Positions 34,152 through 45,888 are shown, numbered from the stretch's first letter. The stretch is 64,000 bases of DNA from Lunularia cruciata (GCA_948567375.1 OX419758.1:4655001-4719000), one strand, 5' to 3'. Numbers and translations: made by a program. The notes: generated from the letters alone by a model not told the origin.

Positions 34152-34664
34152 GTCGACTGCTCTACATTGGTCTGCGTCTGCGAGTGCAAAATTAAATTGC
34201 AGTCGATAAAGAAGCCGACTGCGTCCTCTGAAAGGTCCCAGAATCAGATGGATGGCTGTAGAAATAAATGGTACGGAGAAAGGGAGCGGGTTTCTAGACA
34301 TTGTCAATGTGGTTTAACCAAGTGAACATAAAGCGTAGTTCTCCAATTATGGATCGCGATCGTGCCCCATTTTGAGAAAACTTGGTGAATGATAATCTTC
34401 GAAAGCTGATTTAACCTGTTTGGATATATTATATAGAACTGGCGCCATTCAATTTATCACGTTGGAGCAATAGTACATTTCTTCATCTCCAGTGCCTAGC
34501 AGACTCATATTAGAAACAAGTTTGCTTGCTATCTTCCATTCGGGAGTCCACGCAACTGATTGGAGATGGACAGATAACTTATCAACACCAAACTTCTGTA
34601 ATCGTGGCATGATAAATGATTGAATTTCTCAAGAAGACTACTGAAGAAGACCACGTTCATAATG

Positions 34665-34671
34665 TATAAAA
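34665..34671 (+). promoter_or_regulatory. TATA box of the secreted-protein gene
   Basis: TATAAAA preceded by AATG, 160 bp before the ATG at 34831. It leaves room for a start site near 34695 and a leader of about 135 bases. No competing TATA box lies closer to the ATG. Confidence 0.55.
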
Positions 34672-34830
34672 AAAGCCGCCTTCACTATTTCCATATCGTT
34701 CATTTCTACACCTTGGTACTTGCATTGAGTCCCGTTCGTCCACTGCAAGTCAGCATCTCCAATTGAATCTGAGTGACTGCACTTCAAGCCGGCAATCTAC
34801 TGGAGACAAGGACGTCACATAGCCATCGAC

Positions 34831-35283
34831 ATGGGTATCAAATCCGCCGTCGCTCTGCTCGCAGTCATCGCGGTGCTCTCCGCATTCTTGAGCGGAGTGG
34901 CAGCACAAACCAGTGTCAAACAATACCTTGCCACCAACAACGCTCCAGTGACTCTGAGTTGCCGCCAAGTGCTCGGTGGCGGTAACGTTGGGCGATTGTA
35001 CACACTGGAACCGCTGACAACCATTCAAGTACCCTACATAGTAAATGGTACTACAAGTATAGTTATCGAAATCCTTGACACTGCCAACAACGTGTTAGGG
35101 ACTTTCAATTTTGTTCCGGGCACCGTTGAGCTCCTTGTCATCGCTGTTGACTTCCTGCGAAGGGGTATCGTGGTTCAGCTTTTCGGTTTGCTTAATGGCA
35201 TCCTTCGGTTAGTTGCGAGCATCAATATTGGTCGTTTGCTGGAAGCTTTGCTGATTCTTATTCGCAGACTCATATGCGTGTAG
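34831..35283 (+). CDS. small secreted protein, unknown family, 150 residues
   Basis: Not recognised. It encodes 150 residues without interruption. Residues 1-25 are a clear signal peptide (Lys4, hydrophobic core 5-20, likely cleavage after Ala25), so the product should enter the secretory pathway. The mature part has a Ser/Thr/Val-rich first half with one N-glycosylation sequon (Asn72-Gly-Thr), which looks like beta structure. The second half, from about residue 97, is hydrophobic-amphipathic with Leu/Ile/Arg repeats (VDFLRRG, GRLLEALLILIRRL), possibly membrane- or lipid-associated helices. There are only two cysteines, Cys44 and Cys149. The ATG at 34831 is chosen because it opens the signal peptide, and the paralogue shares it. 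TATAAAA lies at 34665. An AG/GTAAGT donor follows the stop by two bases. It is the best host gene in the window because it is intact while everything around it is broken. Confidence 0.7.
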   Translation: MGIKSAVALLAVIAVLSAFLSGVAAQTSVKQYLATNNAPVTLSCRQVLGGGNVGRLYTLEPLTTIQVPYIVNGTTSIVIEILDTANNVLGTFNFVPGTVELLVIAVDFLRRGIVVQLFGLLNGILRLVASINIGRLLEALLILIRRLICV

Positions 35284-35288
35284 AGGTA

Positions 35289-35719
35289 AGTTTTCCGCCA
35301 AACATCTCTGAAATTTGTTAGATCTGTAAATCTGATTTTTGCATTTGGTGCAATCTTTCGAATAACCAGACCTGATTGCTGAATGTGAACAACTAGTACT
35401 CCTTGACATGCATCCCTTCCTTGGAGAGGGTGGAGTCTCAGCAGCTGATCTTGTCGATTTGTTTGATCTCTAGAAATGTTACTAATTACTTAAATTTCTA
35501 AATCTGAATTTGTCTGTTTAATCTGTGTACGAAAGGGATGGGAAATGGCGCAGTGAAACAGTCAACATCTTCCGTCTATCTCAGTTACTGGCAGACATCC
35601 AAACTTTCTAGTATCAGACGTGGATTTGGCATAAGCACTTGCGGTTGTGCAATGCCATCCAGATAGCTGTCTCGAGGTTTCTAGAGTCTGACTCTTTGCG
35701 TCATGTGTTATTGTTCACA
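35289..35719 (+). other. possible 3' UTR intron
   Basis: TAGAGGTAAGT places a consensus 5' splice site two bases after the stop codon of the gene at 34831. A pyrimidine-containing acceptor, TTGTTCACAG, ends near 35719. Both ends are inferred from sequence only. Confidence 0.3.
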
Positions 35720-36151
35720 GGCGATGACATATGTAGTTCCACGTGGAGATCGAGGATGGATGATCGTGACTGCAAATAATGGGAACAACTATAGATCTAC
35801 AACGTAACGTTGAACATCAACTTAGAAGGACTTCGTTCGAAAGTTTCGTATGTTTGGGGAACCAGAAAAGTCTATTATGAGATCTTAGATGTAGTTTCAG
35901 TTTCTTCAGCCGGAAAAATCAAATAAAGATATCTATCCACTTCAATTTTAAGCTAAGCATCTTATGCAGTAATCCTCTCGAATTGATGGGTTTCCCTGTT
36001 TTCAAAGGTGATTCTGGCAGGCATGTATTTCCAGTTTGAGACTTAACTTGCATGTAATGTTTTGTCTCGATGTTGGTTTCATTTTATGTGCATTGCCCTA
36101 GAGACAGAACCTTATAATTCTCGAAGTTGTATTGCAACTCCATCAACTGGA

Positions 36152-36217
36152 TTTTCAGTCGCCTATCGACATCTGTGCGTACTCATTATAAGCAGATATG
36201 TCGATAGGCAACTGAAA
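36152..36217. repeat. 24-bp inverted repeat with 17-base loop
   Basis: Arms TTTTCAGTCGCCTATCGACA(TCTG) and its near-exact reverse complement, with one mismatch and a small bulge. It would fold into a compact hairpin in RNA. It lies about 900 bp downstream of the secreted-protein gene on the same strand. Arms are at the short end for a plant microRNA precursor. Confidence 0.6.
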
Positions 36218-37199
36218 TTTGATGATCAACAATCACGAGATGAGTTATGAACAGAGAGGAGAAAAAACTACAAATAATTTTATAGTTCAGTTCCGATCGG
36301 TGGATTCGTTTTGAAGTCTCCTTGTAAAGTAGAAATTTTCTGATTGGTACCTCTCCCAGTAGACTGACAAATTGAGCCTCAAACTTGAATGACTAACCAC
36401 ACTTGAATAATTTACCAAAGTTGCTAAGAAGTTTAATGTTATAACTCAGCCTAAAATTTCTCTCTGGATACAACTACACAATTCTTATATGGATATATTG
36501 TTACCACTAGGAAATTCAACTCCTACTTTATAGACTGACTCACTTTAGCATGAAATGTACTTGGACCCGCGTGCTTCTTCCAAACGTTAATGCTGTAATT
36601 GAAACAAATGATAGAAGCGTGTGGCAAATACTCATAAGCACTACATGCGAAGTTCAACTCATGTTCTTGTCTACAGAAACCATGTTTCAATGTCTGGAAA
36701 GTTGTAAGAAGCTACTCAAAATGTAAAGCGTCCTCAGTGTTAACAATGGATGTCATCCTCAGTTGCATCCCTAGTACAAAATCCCTCATTACTGCGGTGA
36801 GGCAGAAAGTTACAACCTTTTTACAACGTAGATGGCATTCCTGTACAGTCAAAGAAGTACGTAGTCAAAACGCACTCAGAACTCCTCCTTTCTTTCGAGA
36901 AGTTGAAACTCTCCGTCCTTTGGTTCGTTAACTGTAGAAACCAGTTTAGTTACAGATATGGAGAGGTCAATATGACTGAAAGACTGAAAGGTCAATATGA
37001 GTCCAAGCTGATTCTGATGATGCCTCCACAACTCTTACAGGAAGCGGGAATTTCGTTTCACGAGCCAGAGATTGGTATGTTTACAATGCCATCAGACATT
37101 AGAAGGCTTTGAGCTTAGATTTAAGGAATTGAGAAGTGCGGAGATGGCGCGAGTGAATCTTGATTCGATAGAACCGATGTTTAAGAAAAATCGAATGCG

Positions 37200-40100
37200 G
37201 AGATTGCAGGCTACATGATCACATCCATGCCCATTGATTTAGGGTCGGGTGTGAATGTCATGAAAAAAGACACTACACATCAATTGAGGTATACAATGTT
37301 GAATCAACACCCCGAGTTTTAAATTTGCGGATCAAACTAGGAGACTGCCTTTGGGCATGCTGTCAAACATCACTTCAATCCTTGGAGGGGTGTGCTTTAA
37401 GTTAAATTACATTGTGTTGCAACTAGTAACTAGAACTGGTTACCCTTTCTTGATCGGAAGACCTTGGCTGTACAATGCCCAGGTTATTGTGGATTGGCAC
37501 CAGCAAAAGTTACGGTTTAAGGACATTTCGTCCAAAGATCAGAAGCTAGTGACCGTGAGTTGGACAAAGGTTCCTCACCTCAAGGAGACAACTTTGTTGG
37601 AAGACAAAGATGAATCCAAAAATGTATCATCTTTGTCTTTAGAAGACTCCGAAGACAAAGTCCAATTCAATTACTTGGAATGCTACGAGGTAGAGGTCAA
37701 AGACAAAGACCCATATGACATTGCCTCGGGTGAACACGACTTGGAAGAAGAGGGTTTGACTGCAATTTGGCTTGGATTGAGCTGAGTAAGCCATGTGGAA
37801 GGAGTCATCAATCCCGATGACTGTCAAGATGTTGTCTTGACTGAAGGAAAAATCTTGAAAATTTGAAGACAGTCACTTCAGAGGAGTTGGCAGGATACAC
37901 TGCACTGTTTATAGAATTCCAGGATGTATTTGCCTATTCTATTGATCAAATAATGAGTATTCCACGAGAATTTGGAGAACACCGGATTGATCTTGTTGAA
38001 GGTGCAGTTCCGGTTTGGCAAAGACAATACTGCCTGAACCCAAAGTACTCCCTCTTGGTGAAAGACAAAATTGATAAGTACTTAGGGGCCAGAATAACCA
38101 TTCATGTCTTGAGCAGTGAGTGGGTTTCCCCCATAGCCAAGATTTTTGCAAGTTGAATGCAGTGATGAGGAAGGATCATCATTCTTTGCCTTTTACCAAT
38201 ACAATTTTGGACCAAGTATCTACTCACCCTTGTTATAGTTTTCTTGATGGATTTTCAAGGTACAATGAAGTATCCATCCGAGAAAAGGACAAGGATAAAA
38301 CTACATTCACTACCAATTGGGGCACTTTTGCTAACAATCAAATGCCCTTTGGGTTGTGTAATGCTCCTGCTACTTTCTAGCGGATGATGAATGGAATCTT
38401 CAAGGATTTTCTGTGCAAATTTGTTGAAGTCTTCATTGATGATTTTTGTGTGTTTGTGCAAAGAGATGTACATTTGGATTACCTTTGCCAAACTTTTGAA
38501 AGGTGTCATTTTGGCAGTTTGTCATTACACTTGGAGGAATGCTTCTTTGCGATGAAGGAGGGAATTCTTCTAGGGCATTGGGTGTCAAGCCGAGGTATTG
38601 AAGTTGATGTTGAGAAGGTCAAAGTAGTCTCAGCTTTGGAATCCCATAAGAACATCCAGGAGTTGGGAGCCTTCTTAGGACATGTCGGAAACTATAGACG
38701 CTTCGTTTCAAACTATGCGGTGCTTGTTGCACCCCTTACAAAGCGGCTGAAGAAGTCCAAAGACTACTTGTAGGAAGCCACACAAGAAGATGCTTTCCAA
38801 GTATTGAAGAAGAAACTGGTTGAAGCACCAGTTATGAGGGCCCCAAATTGGGACGCCCCTTTTCATGTGTATGTGGACACTTTGTCCATGGCAATTGGAG
38901 TCATCTTAAGTCAGAAGGACAAGAAGAAGAATGACTATTTGGTTTATGATGCCGGCCAACAACTATCAGTCTTAGAAAAGAAGTATTCAATGACAAAAAG
39001 AGAAGCACTTGGAATGGTGTATGCCTGCAAGATATTTTGCCACTACTCACTGGGATATGAGTTTGTCTTCTATGTTGACCATTATGCATTGCAACATTTG
39101 GTCAAGAAGGTAGATTTTTCTGGGCAAATTGCAAGGTGATCTTGTTGTTACAAGAATTCACATGCACTGTAAAAGTAAGGAAGGGAACTTTGCATTTGAA
39201 TGTGGACTTCTTATCCAGGTCAGAAACTCAAGACCAAGACTTGGAAGTCGATGATCGGTTTCTTGATGAAGAGCTATATCATCTGATGGCTATTCAAAGT
39301 ACAAGGTATACGGCCAAATATCACTATCTGCATACTTGTCATTGTCCTAAGGGGCTGGACCCAGAGCAAAGAGCAGTCTTCCTCAAGAAGATGGGACTGT
39401 ACCAATTAAAACACAACATTTTGTTTAAGATGGGCAAAGATGAAGTACTTTGGAGATGTTTGGAGGCATACACAGATAGAGGAGTCATTGAATCCTTACA
39501 CTCTAAAGCATTGGGAGTACACTATGCCCTAAAGAATCCTGTGAAGAAAATCCTTTCAACAGGGAATTGGTGGCCTTTGATGTATAAAGATACTTATGCC
39601 CATATTCAAAGTTGTGATGATTATCAAAGAATAAGAAAACCAATGGCAACTTCCCAGTGGCTTTTGAAACCAATTTTGCCATTGGCTCTATTTGAGAAAT
39701 GGGGTATTGATTTTGTGGGTCCAATTCAATGAATGACCAAAGTCACAAGGAAGAGTTACATCTTGGTATGCCCTGATTATGCTACCAAGATGGTATAAGC
39801 AGAGGCAACACAAAGAGATGATGCGGGAACAGTTGCAAAATTTTTCATCCAAAACATCATTTCCCGTTATGGGTGTCCTCTAGAATTGGTCAGTGATCGG
39901 GGAACTCATTTTTGGAACTCTATGGTGGAAGTGTTAACCAAGTACTTCCAAATTAAACATTGGAAGACAACTCCCTACAATCCAAAAGTGAATGGACTAA
40001 CAAAAAAGGCCAATGGATTGTTGTGTAAAATTTTGAGCAAGGTGACAGTCAATTATGCCTATGACTGGGACATGAAGTTACCTACAGCTTTGTGGGCATA

Positions 40101-40510
40101 TAGAACAACTGAAAAGATTACCACCAAGAAAACTTACTATTTCTTGACATACGGATTGCATCCCATACTACCAGTTGAATTTGAAGTACCGACATATTGG
40201 ATTCTTTGCAAAGAACGATTGTTGGAGGAAGAAAGCCAGGATGACCTGATGTGGTTAGAAGAGAAAAGGGATGATGCAATGAAAACCTTGAAGGAAGTAC
40301 AATAACTGTGGAAAGTTAGGCACGATAAGAGAATCAAGCCTATTGTTGTTCAGGAAGGTGACTTGGTATTGTTATATGACAATCACCACATATCTTTTCC
40401 AGGGAAACTTCATTTGAGGTGAATGGAGCTATACCATGTTATGCACATATATGCCAATGGCTCTATTCAACTTGCAGACCTAGAAGGCAATCCTTTTGCA
40501 ATCTTGCCTC
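37200..40510 (+). pseudogene. gypsy element G, protease-RT-RNase H-integrase, no chromodomain (Athila/Tat-like)
   Basis: Protease remnant near 37235 (D-L-G-S-G-V-N-V-M for DSGS.VN.M) and the FLIGRPWL block at 37440. Reverse transcriptase 37863-38760 has its catalytic motif as FIDDF at 38432-38446, the form seen in Athila/Tat elements rather than the FLDDI of chromoviruses. RNase H spans 38804-39139 (VYVDTLSMAIG, FYVDH). Integrase 39136-40420 has the H-H pair but one lost Cys in the zinc site, the core Asp in VSDRGTHF, and Lys where the catalytic Glu should be (NGLTKKANG). Stops at about 38154, 38378, 38771, 39730 and 39796. It is cut off at 40510 by the LTR remnant of chromovirus B. Confidence 0.75.
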
Positions 40511-40529
40511 TAAACTCCATATTGTTACA
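40511..40529 (-). repeat. 3' LTR stub of chromovirus B
   Basis: The minus strand reads TGTAACAATATGGAGTTTA, the family LTR start, then passes directly into element G sequence on the other strand. Confidence 0.65.
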
Positions 40530-40589
40530 TATTCCTCCACCGCTAGTTGGTGACATCCTCATTGCCATTGAAGCTTCAAACTCTTGGAT

Positions 40590-43500
40590 GGCCGTCTGTG
40601 CATTCTAGAGGTGAGAAAGAGGTTCCCGTGTGGTATCATGAAGGGGATACCCTTTCCAAAGGACCTTGTACTCTGTATGTTGTTGGGGTCCTTGTTGAAT
40701 GTGACAACATGCAAGGATATGATCAGCTTCATACTCCACATGATCATTGTTAGGGATGGGAGGAGAAGAAGGAGGAGGTTGGACACAAGAGGAAAAAGAA
40801 GATGGGTTAGGAATAAAGGGTTTCAACTTGGAAATGTGAAAGACAAGGTGGATGTGCATATGACAAGGTAAGGCAAGTCAATAAGCAACAGGAGAGATAT
40901 TTGGGTGACATCAAAGGGTCCTATCCAATTAGGGATGAGTTTACAAACTTGAGTATTAAGTGGGAGGGGTAGGTTACTAGAGGATAGAATGACTTTATCA
41001 CCGACTTCAAAGGTGAGATCACCACGATGGTGGTCCGCATATTGTTTATGACAATTTTGAGTAACAAGGAGGTAAGATTTGGCTTGTTAGAGAGATTGAG
41101 ATATGGTGTTCAAGAAGGTTGAATTATGAGGGACCTAAGATGGAGGAGGAGCAAGAAGAGAATCTAGAGCAAGCGGATCTTGGCCCAAATTTAGAAAGAA
41201 AGGAGAAAATCCGGTGCTTGCTTGTTTGGAATTATTGTAGGCATACTCTGTAGCTGCAAGACATTCACCTCAATTGGTATGGTGGACACTAACAAGGGCA
41301 TGCAACATATCCTCTAAGGTTTGATTTGCATATTTGGTTTGTCCATCAATTTAAGGATGATAGCCCATGGATGAAGCAAGCTTAGTGCCAAATATTTGGA
41401 AGAGTGCTTGCCAAAACTTCCTGGTGAATCACAATTGGACATGAGTACACAGGGCATCCCATGATGCTTGAAGACATTGTGGAAGTATATTTTTGCTAAG
41501 CTTAGAGCATCCATGGTATCAAAGGTTGGTGCCAAGTGGATTTGCTTACTAAACTTATCCACAAACACCACGATTGTTGTGTATCCTTGCTTTGTCTTGG
41601 GCAAGGATGTGATGAGATCCAAGCTCATGTGTTCCCATTGAGTAGATGGGATGGAGAGTGGTTGAAGGAGTCCACTCAGCTTTTGGTTGTTGGCCTTGTT
41701 ACATTGGCAACTCTCAGACAATCAAACAAACTCTCAAACACCTCATGTCATGTTGGGCTGCCACCATTGGTGTTAGAGGGTACCCAAGGTCTTTTTGACA
41801 CCCATGTGACCAACTATTGGTAAATCATGGGCTTCTTGAAGGCGCACGAGTCAAAGATCACCTTTGGCTGGAACATAGATCCGGTTCTCATGGAATAGAA
41901 GGCCTTCCTTGAAGGAGAAGGTTTTGTACTCCTTGTTGCATGTTGTAAGATGACCATGTACCATTTGGAAGAAGGGATCTTGTTGTAGAGCTGACCAAAA
42001 CTCATTTTGGACCTTGGAGTCAATTGACACCATCATAATTGTTGTTGTGATGAGAAGAAGAGACTTCAAATCAGGTCATCATGATAGAGCATTAGGGATG
42101 ACATGGAACCAACCTGGTTTATATTCAAGTTTGATGTCAAACAATTGGAGTTGTTCTTCCCATCGATGATGTTGACTCTTCATGTTTTCTAAGTGTAAGG
42201 TTTGTAACAATGGTTTGTGATCAATTTGCATGATCATTTGTTCTCCAAGAGATAATGCATCCATACCTTGGTGGTATATACCATTGCAAAATGTTATCAA
42301 TCTCAAACAGAGTAATTTCTTTAGCCATGTTTAGTTGATGAGACACAAAGGTAATGGTATGTAGTCCATTTGGGAATTCTTGTTGCAACACGGTTCCAAT
42401 TGCAAAGTTATGAGCATCAAAATCAACCACACAAGATGGTTGAGGATCATATGGTTGAGGATCATATGGTTGAAGAATAGGCCTTAAAAATACCATATTT
42501 TTCAACTTCTAGAATACTTCTTCATGCTTGGTGGTCAATTGGAAGCTCAAGTTCTTCTCCAAGAGGTCAGTCAATAGTGCAACCACATGAGCATAATAAT
42601 GGATGAAATGTCAATAAAAACTGGCCAATCCATTAAATGCCTATACTTTTGTAGCATCCTTTGGAGTAGGCCAATTAGTATTGGCTTTGATTTCTCCTAT
42701 TCCATCTTGATCCCCTCCAATGAGATCTTGTGACCTAAAAAGGTAACTTCCTTGCACCAAAAGGCACACTTTGACTTATTACAGTAAAATTTCCATTGTT
42801 GTAATTGTTTTAGGACTTCTTGCACATGATTCACATATTCTACCTTTGTCTTGCTATAAATTAAGATATCATCCAAGAAAACCACCAGATACTAATCCAA
42901 TAGTCTATCCAGCACTTGATGCATCTGATCCATAAGACTGCTAGAGCATTAATTAGCCCAAAAGTTAGAACTCTCCACTCAAAATGCCCATACCTTGTGC
43001 AAAAGGTAGTCTTTTGCACATCCTCCCTATCAATGGAGATTTGCCAATAGCCATTATGAAGATCCAACTTGGAAAATTATTGTGCTCCACTTAATTGATC
43101 AAGCAAGTCATTGATCTGAGGCAAGGGATATGCATTCTTCATTGTTTGCTTATTGAGCTCACGATAATCAATACAGAAACAAAGTCCTCCATCCTTCTTT
43201 GGAACAAGTAGTACCTATGCTCCCCAAGGAAAGGTGTTATGTTGTATGAAGTCCTTCTCCAACAACTTTGTAAAAGTTATTTGCAACTCCAACTCCTTTG
43301 GTGAGAGCCAATAGATTGATCTTCTCAATGGAGTACTCTTTGGCAATAACTCAATCTTGAAGGGCATACCACGATTGGAGTGTAATCCCTTTGGTAGATC
43401 ATCCGGAAAAACGTCCACAAACTCCTAAGCTATTTGATCAACCATTGCTTGATGAGGCTCTTGGCACTCCTTAAATTGTCCTTGTGCAATAGGCTTGATC

Positions 43501-45170
43501 CACACTTCAAAAATAGACTTATCTTCCTCCAAAGCTTGCTTTATGGTTGTTTCACTAACAAACTTCCCATCTAGGGACTCATCTTTCTTCAAAGTTTGCT
43601 CCATGGTTGCTTTCTTAGTAAACTTCCCATCTTGGGACTCATCCTCCTTCAAGGCTTGCTCTATGGCTACCTTCTTGACAAGCTTCCCACCTTGAGACTG
43701 ACTATTTTTAGGTGTCTTACTCAAAGGTGCCAAACAGACAACCTAATAAAAAATTCCTACCTTGATGTCATACTTGAATTTTTTGTTAGGTCCAATCAAA
43801 TTGAAGCTTATGACATTCAAGCCAAGGTAGTCTTTGAATGAAATCGTAGTGTAGAGGTGCCACTACAAATCTCATACACTCCAAATACTCCTTTCAAATC
43901 TTGAAGGTAATAGGATGTGAGGTATGGAATGCATAACCCCTTTCTACCATCCGCCATCATCAATCTATTTCCAATTATTGGCTTGAGAGGAATACCCAAT
44001 TCTTTTGCTACTTGCATAGACATGCAATTCTATGAACTTCCAAAATCGGCCAAAATCCTACAACCTTGATTAGATATCATACCTTGCAAGTAAAGCAAAC
44101 TTGCATAGGTCAAGCCTTCAATCCCATTGGAACCAATCAAGCTCCTAGTAGGTGGCTCAAAATCTCCTATCAAGATTCCTTGTTTCCCTAATAGTTTTGC
44201 TCCACAAACTCCATCTGGGCAACTTGTCGAGGTTGTCCATTCTTGAGTGGACATTCAGCAATGTGATGTCCCAATTTGCAATAGTAAAAACAACCACCAT
44301 TTTGTCACAATTTCTCTCTATCTGCAATGCCAAGTGGTCTCCATTGGATAACATCAATCTCCATTGGTGCCGGCTCTTCTACCCTTGTGTAGTGTATTGG
44401 TAGGTTTTGTGGAGGTCAAGGTCAAGGTCGAGGTCAAGACCAAGTTGTCACAACTAAGGAATCAAAATATTTGGCCAACCACATTGCTTCTTCCAAGTGT
44501 TGTGGCTCTTACATGATAACCTCTAATTTGGTTCTTGACTTCAAGCCCCTCAAAAATTGATCCAAAGCCTCACGTTCCAATATGTCTAGAATTTGCATGA
44601 TGGTGTTTTGGAATTGCATGATGTAACTTCTTACATAACTAATTTGTTTCAACTTTGCCAACCTATCCTGTGCAGCTCGTGTGGCATGTATAGCTTGGAA
44701 CCAACTAGTTATTGCATTCTTGAATTCTATCCACGTCAAGATTGGTGCAACAAATTGTTGTTCAACTTGCTTAACTCGGAATCTCCACCATAGCTTTGTA
44801 ACTCCATCCAATTGGCTAGAAGCCAAGAGAATCTTTTTTTCTCATCTTGCAAACTCGTAGCTTCAAAATAATGTTCACAATCAAACACAAAATTCTCCAC
44901 TACACTCAAGAGATTCTTGCCTTCAAATACCTTGGATTTAGGGAATAGGCTTTGATCTTCTCCTTCTTGAATTGGTACTCTCTCTATGTGTTCTTGTCGT
45001 CAAAGATCCCATTCATCCAACAATCTAGTAAGGTGTTGGATTTGATGGTGCATAGCAAGGATAGCCTTTAGCATTGTCACCATGGTTGCTACTCTATCAT
45101 GCCACTCCTAATCTATCTAATTTATTAACACATAGAAGTATCACATCCACCATTCTCCATAAGTTATCAT
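40590..45170 (-). pseudogene. gag-pol of chromovirus B
   Basis: Gag domain 44826-44509 (W-F/W-R, retrotransposon capsid pattern LKQISYVRSYI..F) and a zinc-knuckle region near 44310-44260. Protease 44070-43820 has ADFGSS instead of DSGSS, followed by MQVAKELGIPLKPIIG. A three-unit tandem repeat linker spans 43700-43521. Reverse transcriptase 43418-42690 has an intact FLDDILIYSKTK near 42882. RNase H 42505-42079 carries a 15-bp in-frame duplication (PYDPQ twice). Integrase 42069-41200 includes SLDLITSLPKTKQGY. The HIHLVFHISKLKPF junction is at 40859 and the chromodomain at 40760-40600 (EYEADHILAC, YKVLWKGY). There are fewer stops than in A or EC, but several frameshifts. Confidence 0.8.
43521..43700 (-). 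repeat. three tandem 60-bp units inside gag-pol B
   Basis: Exact 60-bp periodicity, each unit giving a 20-residue module (G-K-x-x-x-K-x-x-I/M-E-Q-x-L-K-x-D-E-S). Chromovirus A has only one such module in the same protease-RT linker at 4705-4770. The expansion keeps the frame. Confidence 0.85.
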
Positions 45171-45335
45171 AAGAAGCACCAAGGGTTCCTCCGATATGGT
45201 GATCATATGAAGAAAATCTTGTCCAAAGCCTGAGGTGATGAATTGTGTGACAGGATGCTCGGGTAGTACTTGGACATGAAAATCCCAATGGTTTGGTGGA
45301 AGTGGATTTGGTGGTCCATAAATTCCATCCATCCC

Positions 45336-45353
45336 GTTCCTGCTCTAATACCA
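45336..45353 (-). other. primer-binding site of chromovirus B, initiator-Met tRNA type
   Basis: The minus strand reads TGGTATTAGAGCAGGAAC one base inside the LTR. It differs by one base from TGGTATCAGAGC, the usual complement of tRNA-iMet. Confidence 0.75.
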
Positions 45354-45354
45354 A

Positions 45355-45721
45355 TGTAAAAGTCCAAGTCCGAGGAGAGAAATAGGAGAATAGAAGCTCA
45401 CATTGGGACACTTGAATGAGGGAAATATACTAATACCTAGCATGAGCTTTGGCTTTGGTATTTATAGGTAGCATACAAGGCTCTTGAGAAGCTTCTCAAG
45501 AAGCTTCCTTCTAGAAGTCATCTACTTGGCATGCAAGATATACTAGTTGGAAGCTTCTAGAAGTTTCCTTCTAAAAGCTACCTACTTGGAGTGCAAGTTA
45601 AGCTAGTCCACAAGCTTCCCAAGAAGCTTCCTAGATACTTCTGGAATATTTTGGGCTAATTTGGCCTATTCTCTACTTCATTAACCTTACTAACTACGTT
45701 GCTAAACTCAATATTGTTACA
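45355..45721 (-). repeat. 5' LTR of chromovirus B
   Basis: 367 bp; on the minus strand it runs TGTAACAATATTGAG to GGACTTTTACA. It contains palindromic AAGCTT units and a TATAAATA box (45459-45466, minus strand). Confidence 0.8.
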
Positions 45722-45888
45722 CTCAAAGAAGCTTCCTCCTAGAATTCACCACTTGGCATGCACATTACCCAATACTTAGAAGATATCAAGTAGCTTGCTA
45801 GATGCTTGTATAATTCTTGGCTAATTTGGCCTACTTGCTACTTTGCTAGTCTTGACTAACTTGTTGATAAAATCCATATTTTTACACC
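45722..45888 (-). repeat. first 167 bp of a chromovirus LTR, interpreted as the lost 5' LTR of element A
   Basis: The minus strand reads TGTAAAAATATGGATTTTAT and stays collinear with the LTR at 12794-12960 until B interrupts it. It is preceded on that strand by CAAGG (complement at 45889-45893), the same five bases that follow the 3' LTR of A at 13275-13279. Confidence 0.65.

Larger units (their letters stand above)
35284..37199. other. low-repeat intergenic stretch
   Basis: No convincing gene, LTR or pol motif is visible. It contains a strong inverted repeat at 36152-36217. Short frames at 36062, 36737 and 36903 show no family signature and differ in no way from chance. The last ~200 bp may be the degraded start of element G. 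Confidence 0.4.
40511..45721 (-). mobile_element. chromovirus B, complete except for most of the 3' LTR
   Basis: Order on the minus strand: 5' LTR 45721-45355, primer site, gag, protease, reverse transcriptase, RNase H, integrase, chromodomain, and the first 19 bp of a 3' LTR (40529-40511). It is nested in an LTR of the same family at 45722-45888. The abrupt loss of the 3' LTR at 40510 coincides with the proposed right inversion breakpoint. Confidence 0.8.

Noticed and set aside
34032-34307. 91-residue protein starting at 34307
   Set aside because: The signal peptide begins at 34151; the 52 residues before it have no counterpart in the intact paralogue and are probably 5' untranslated.
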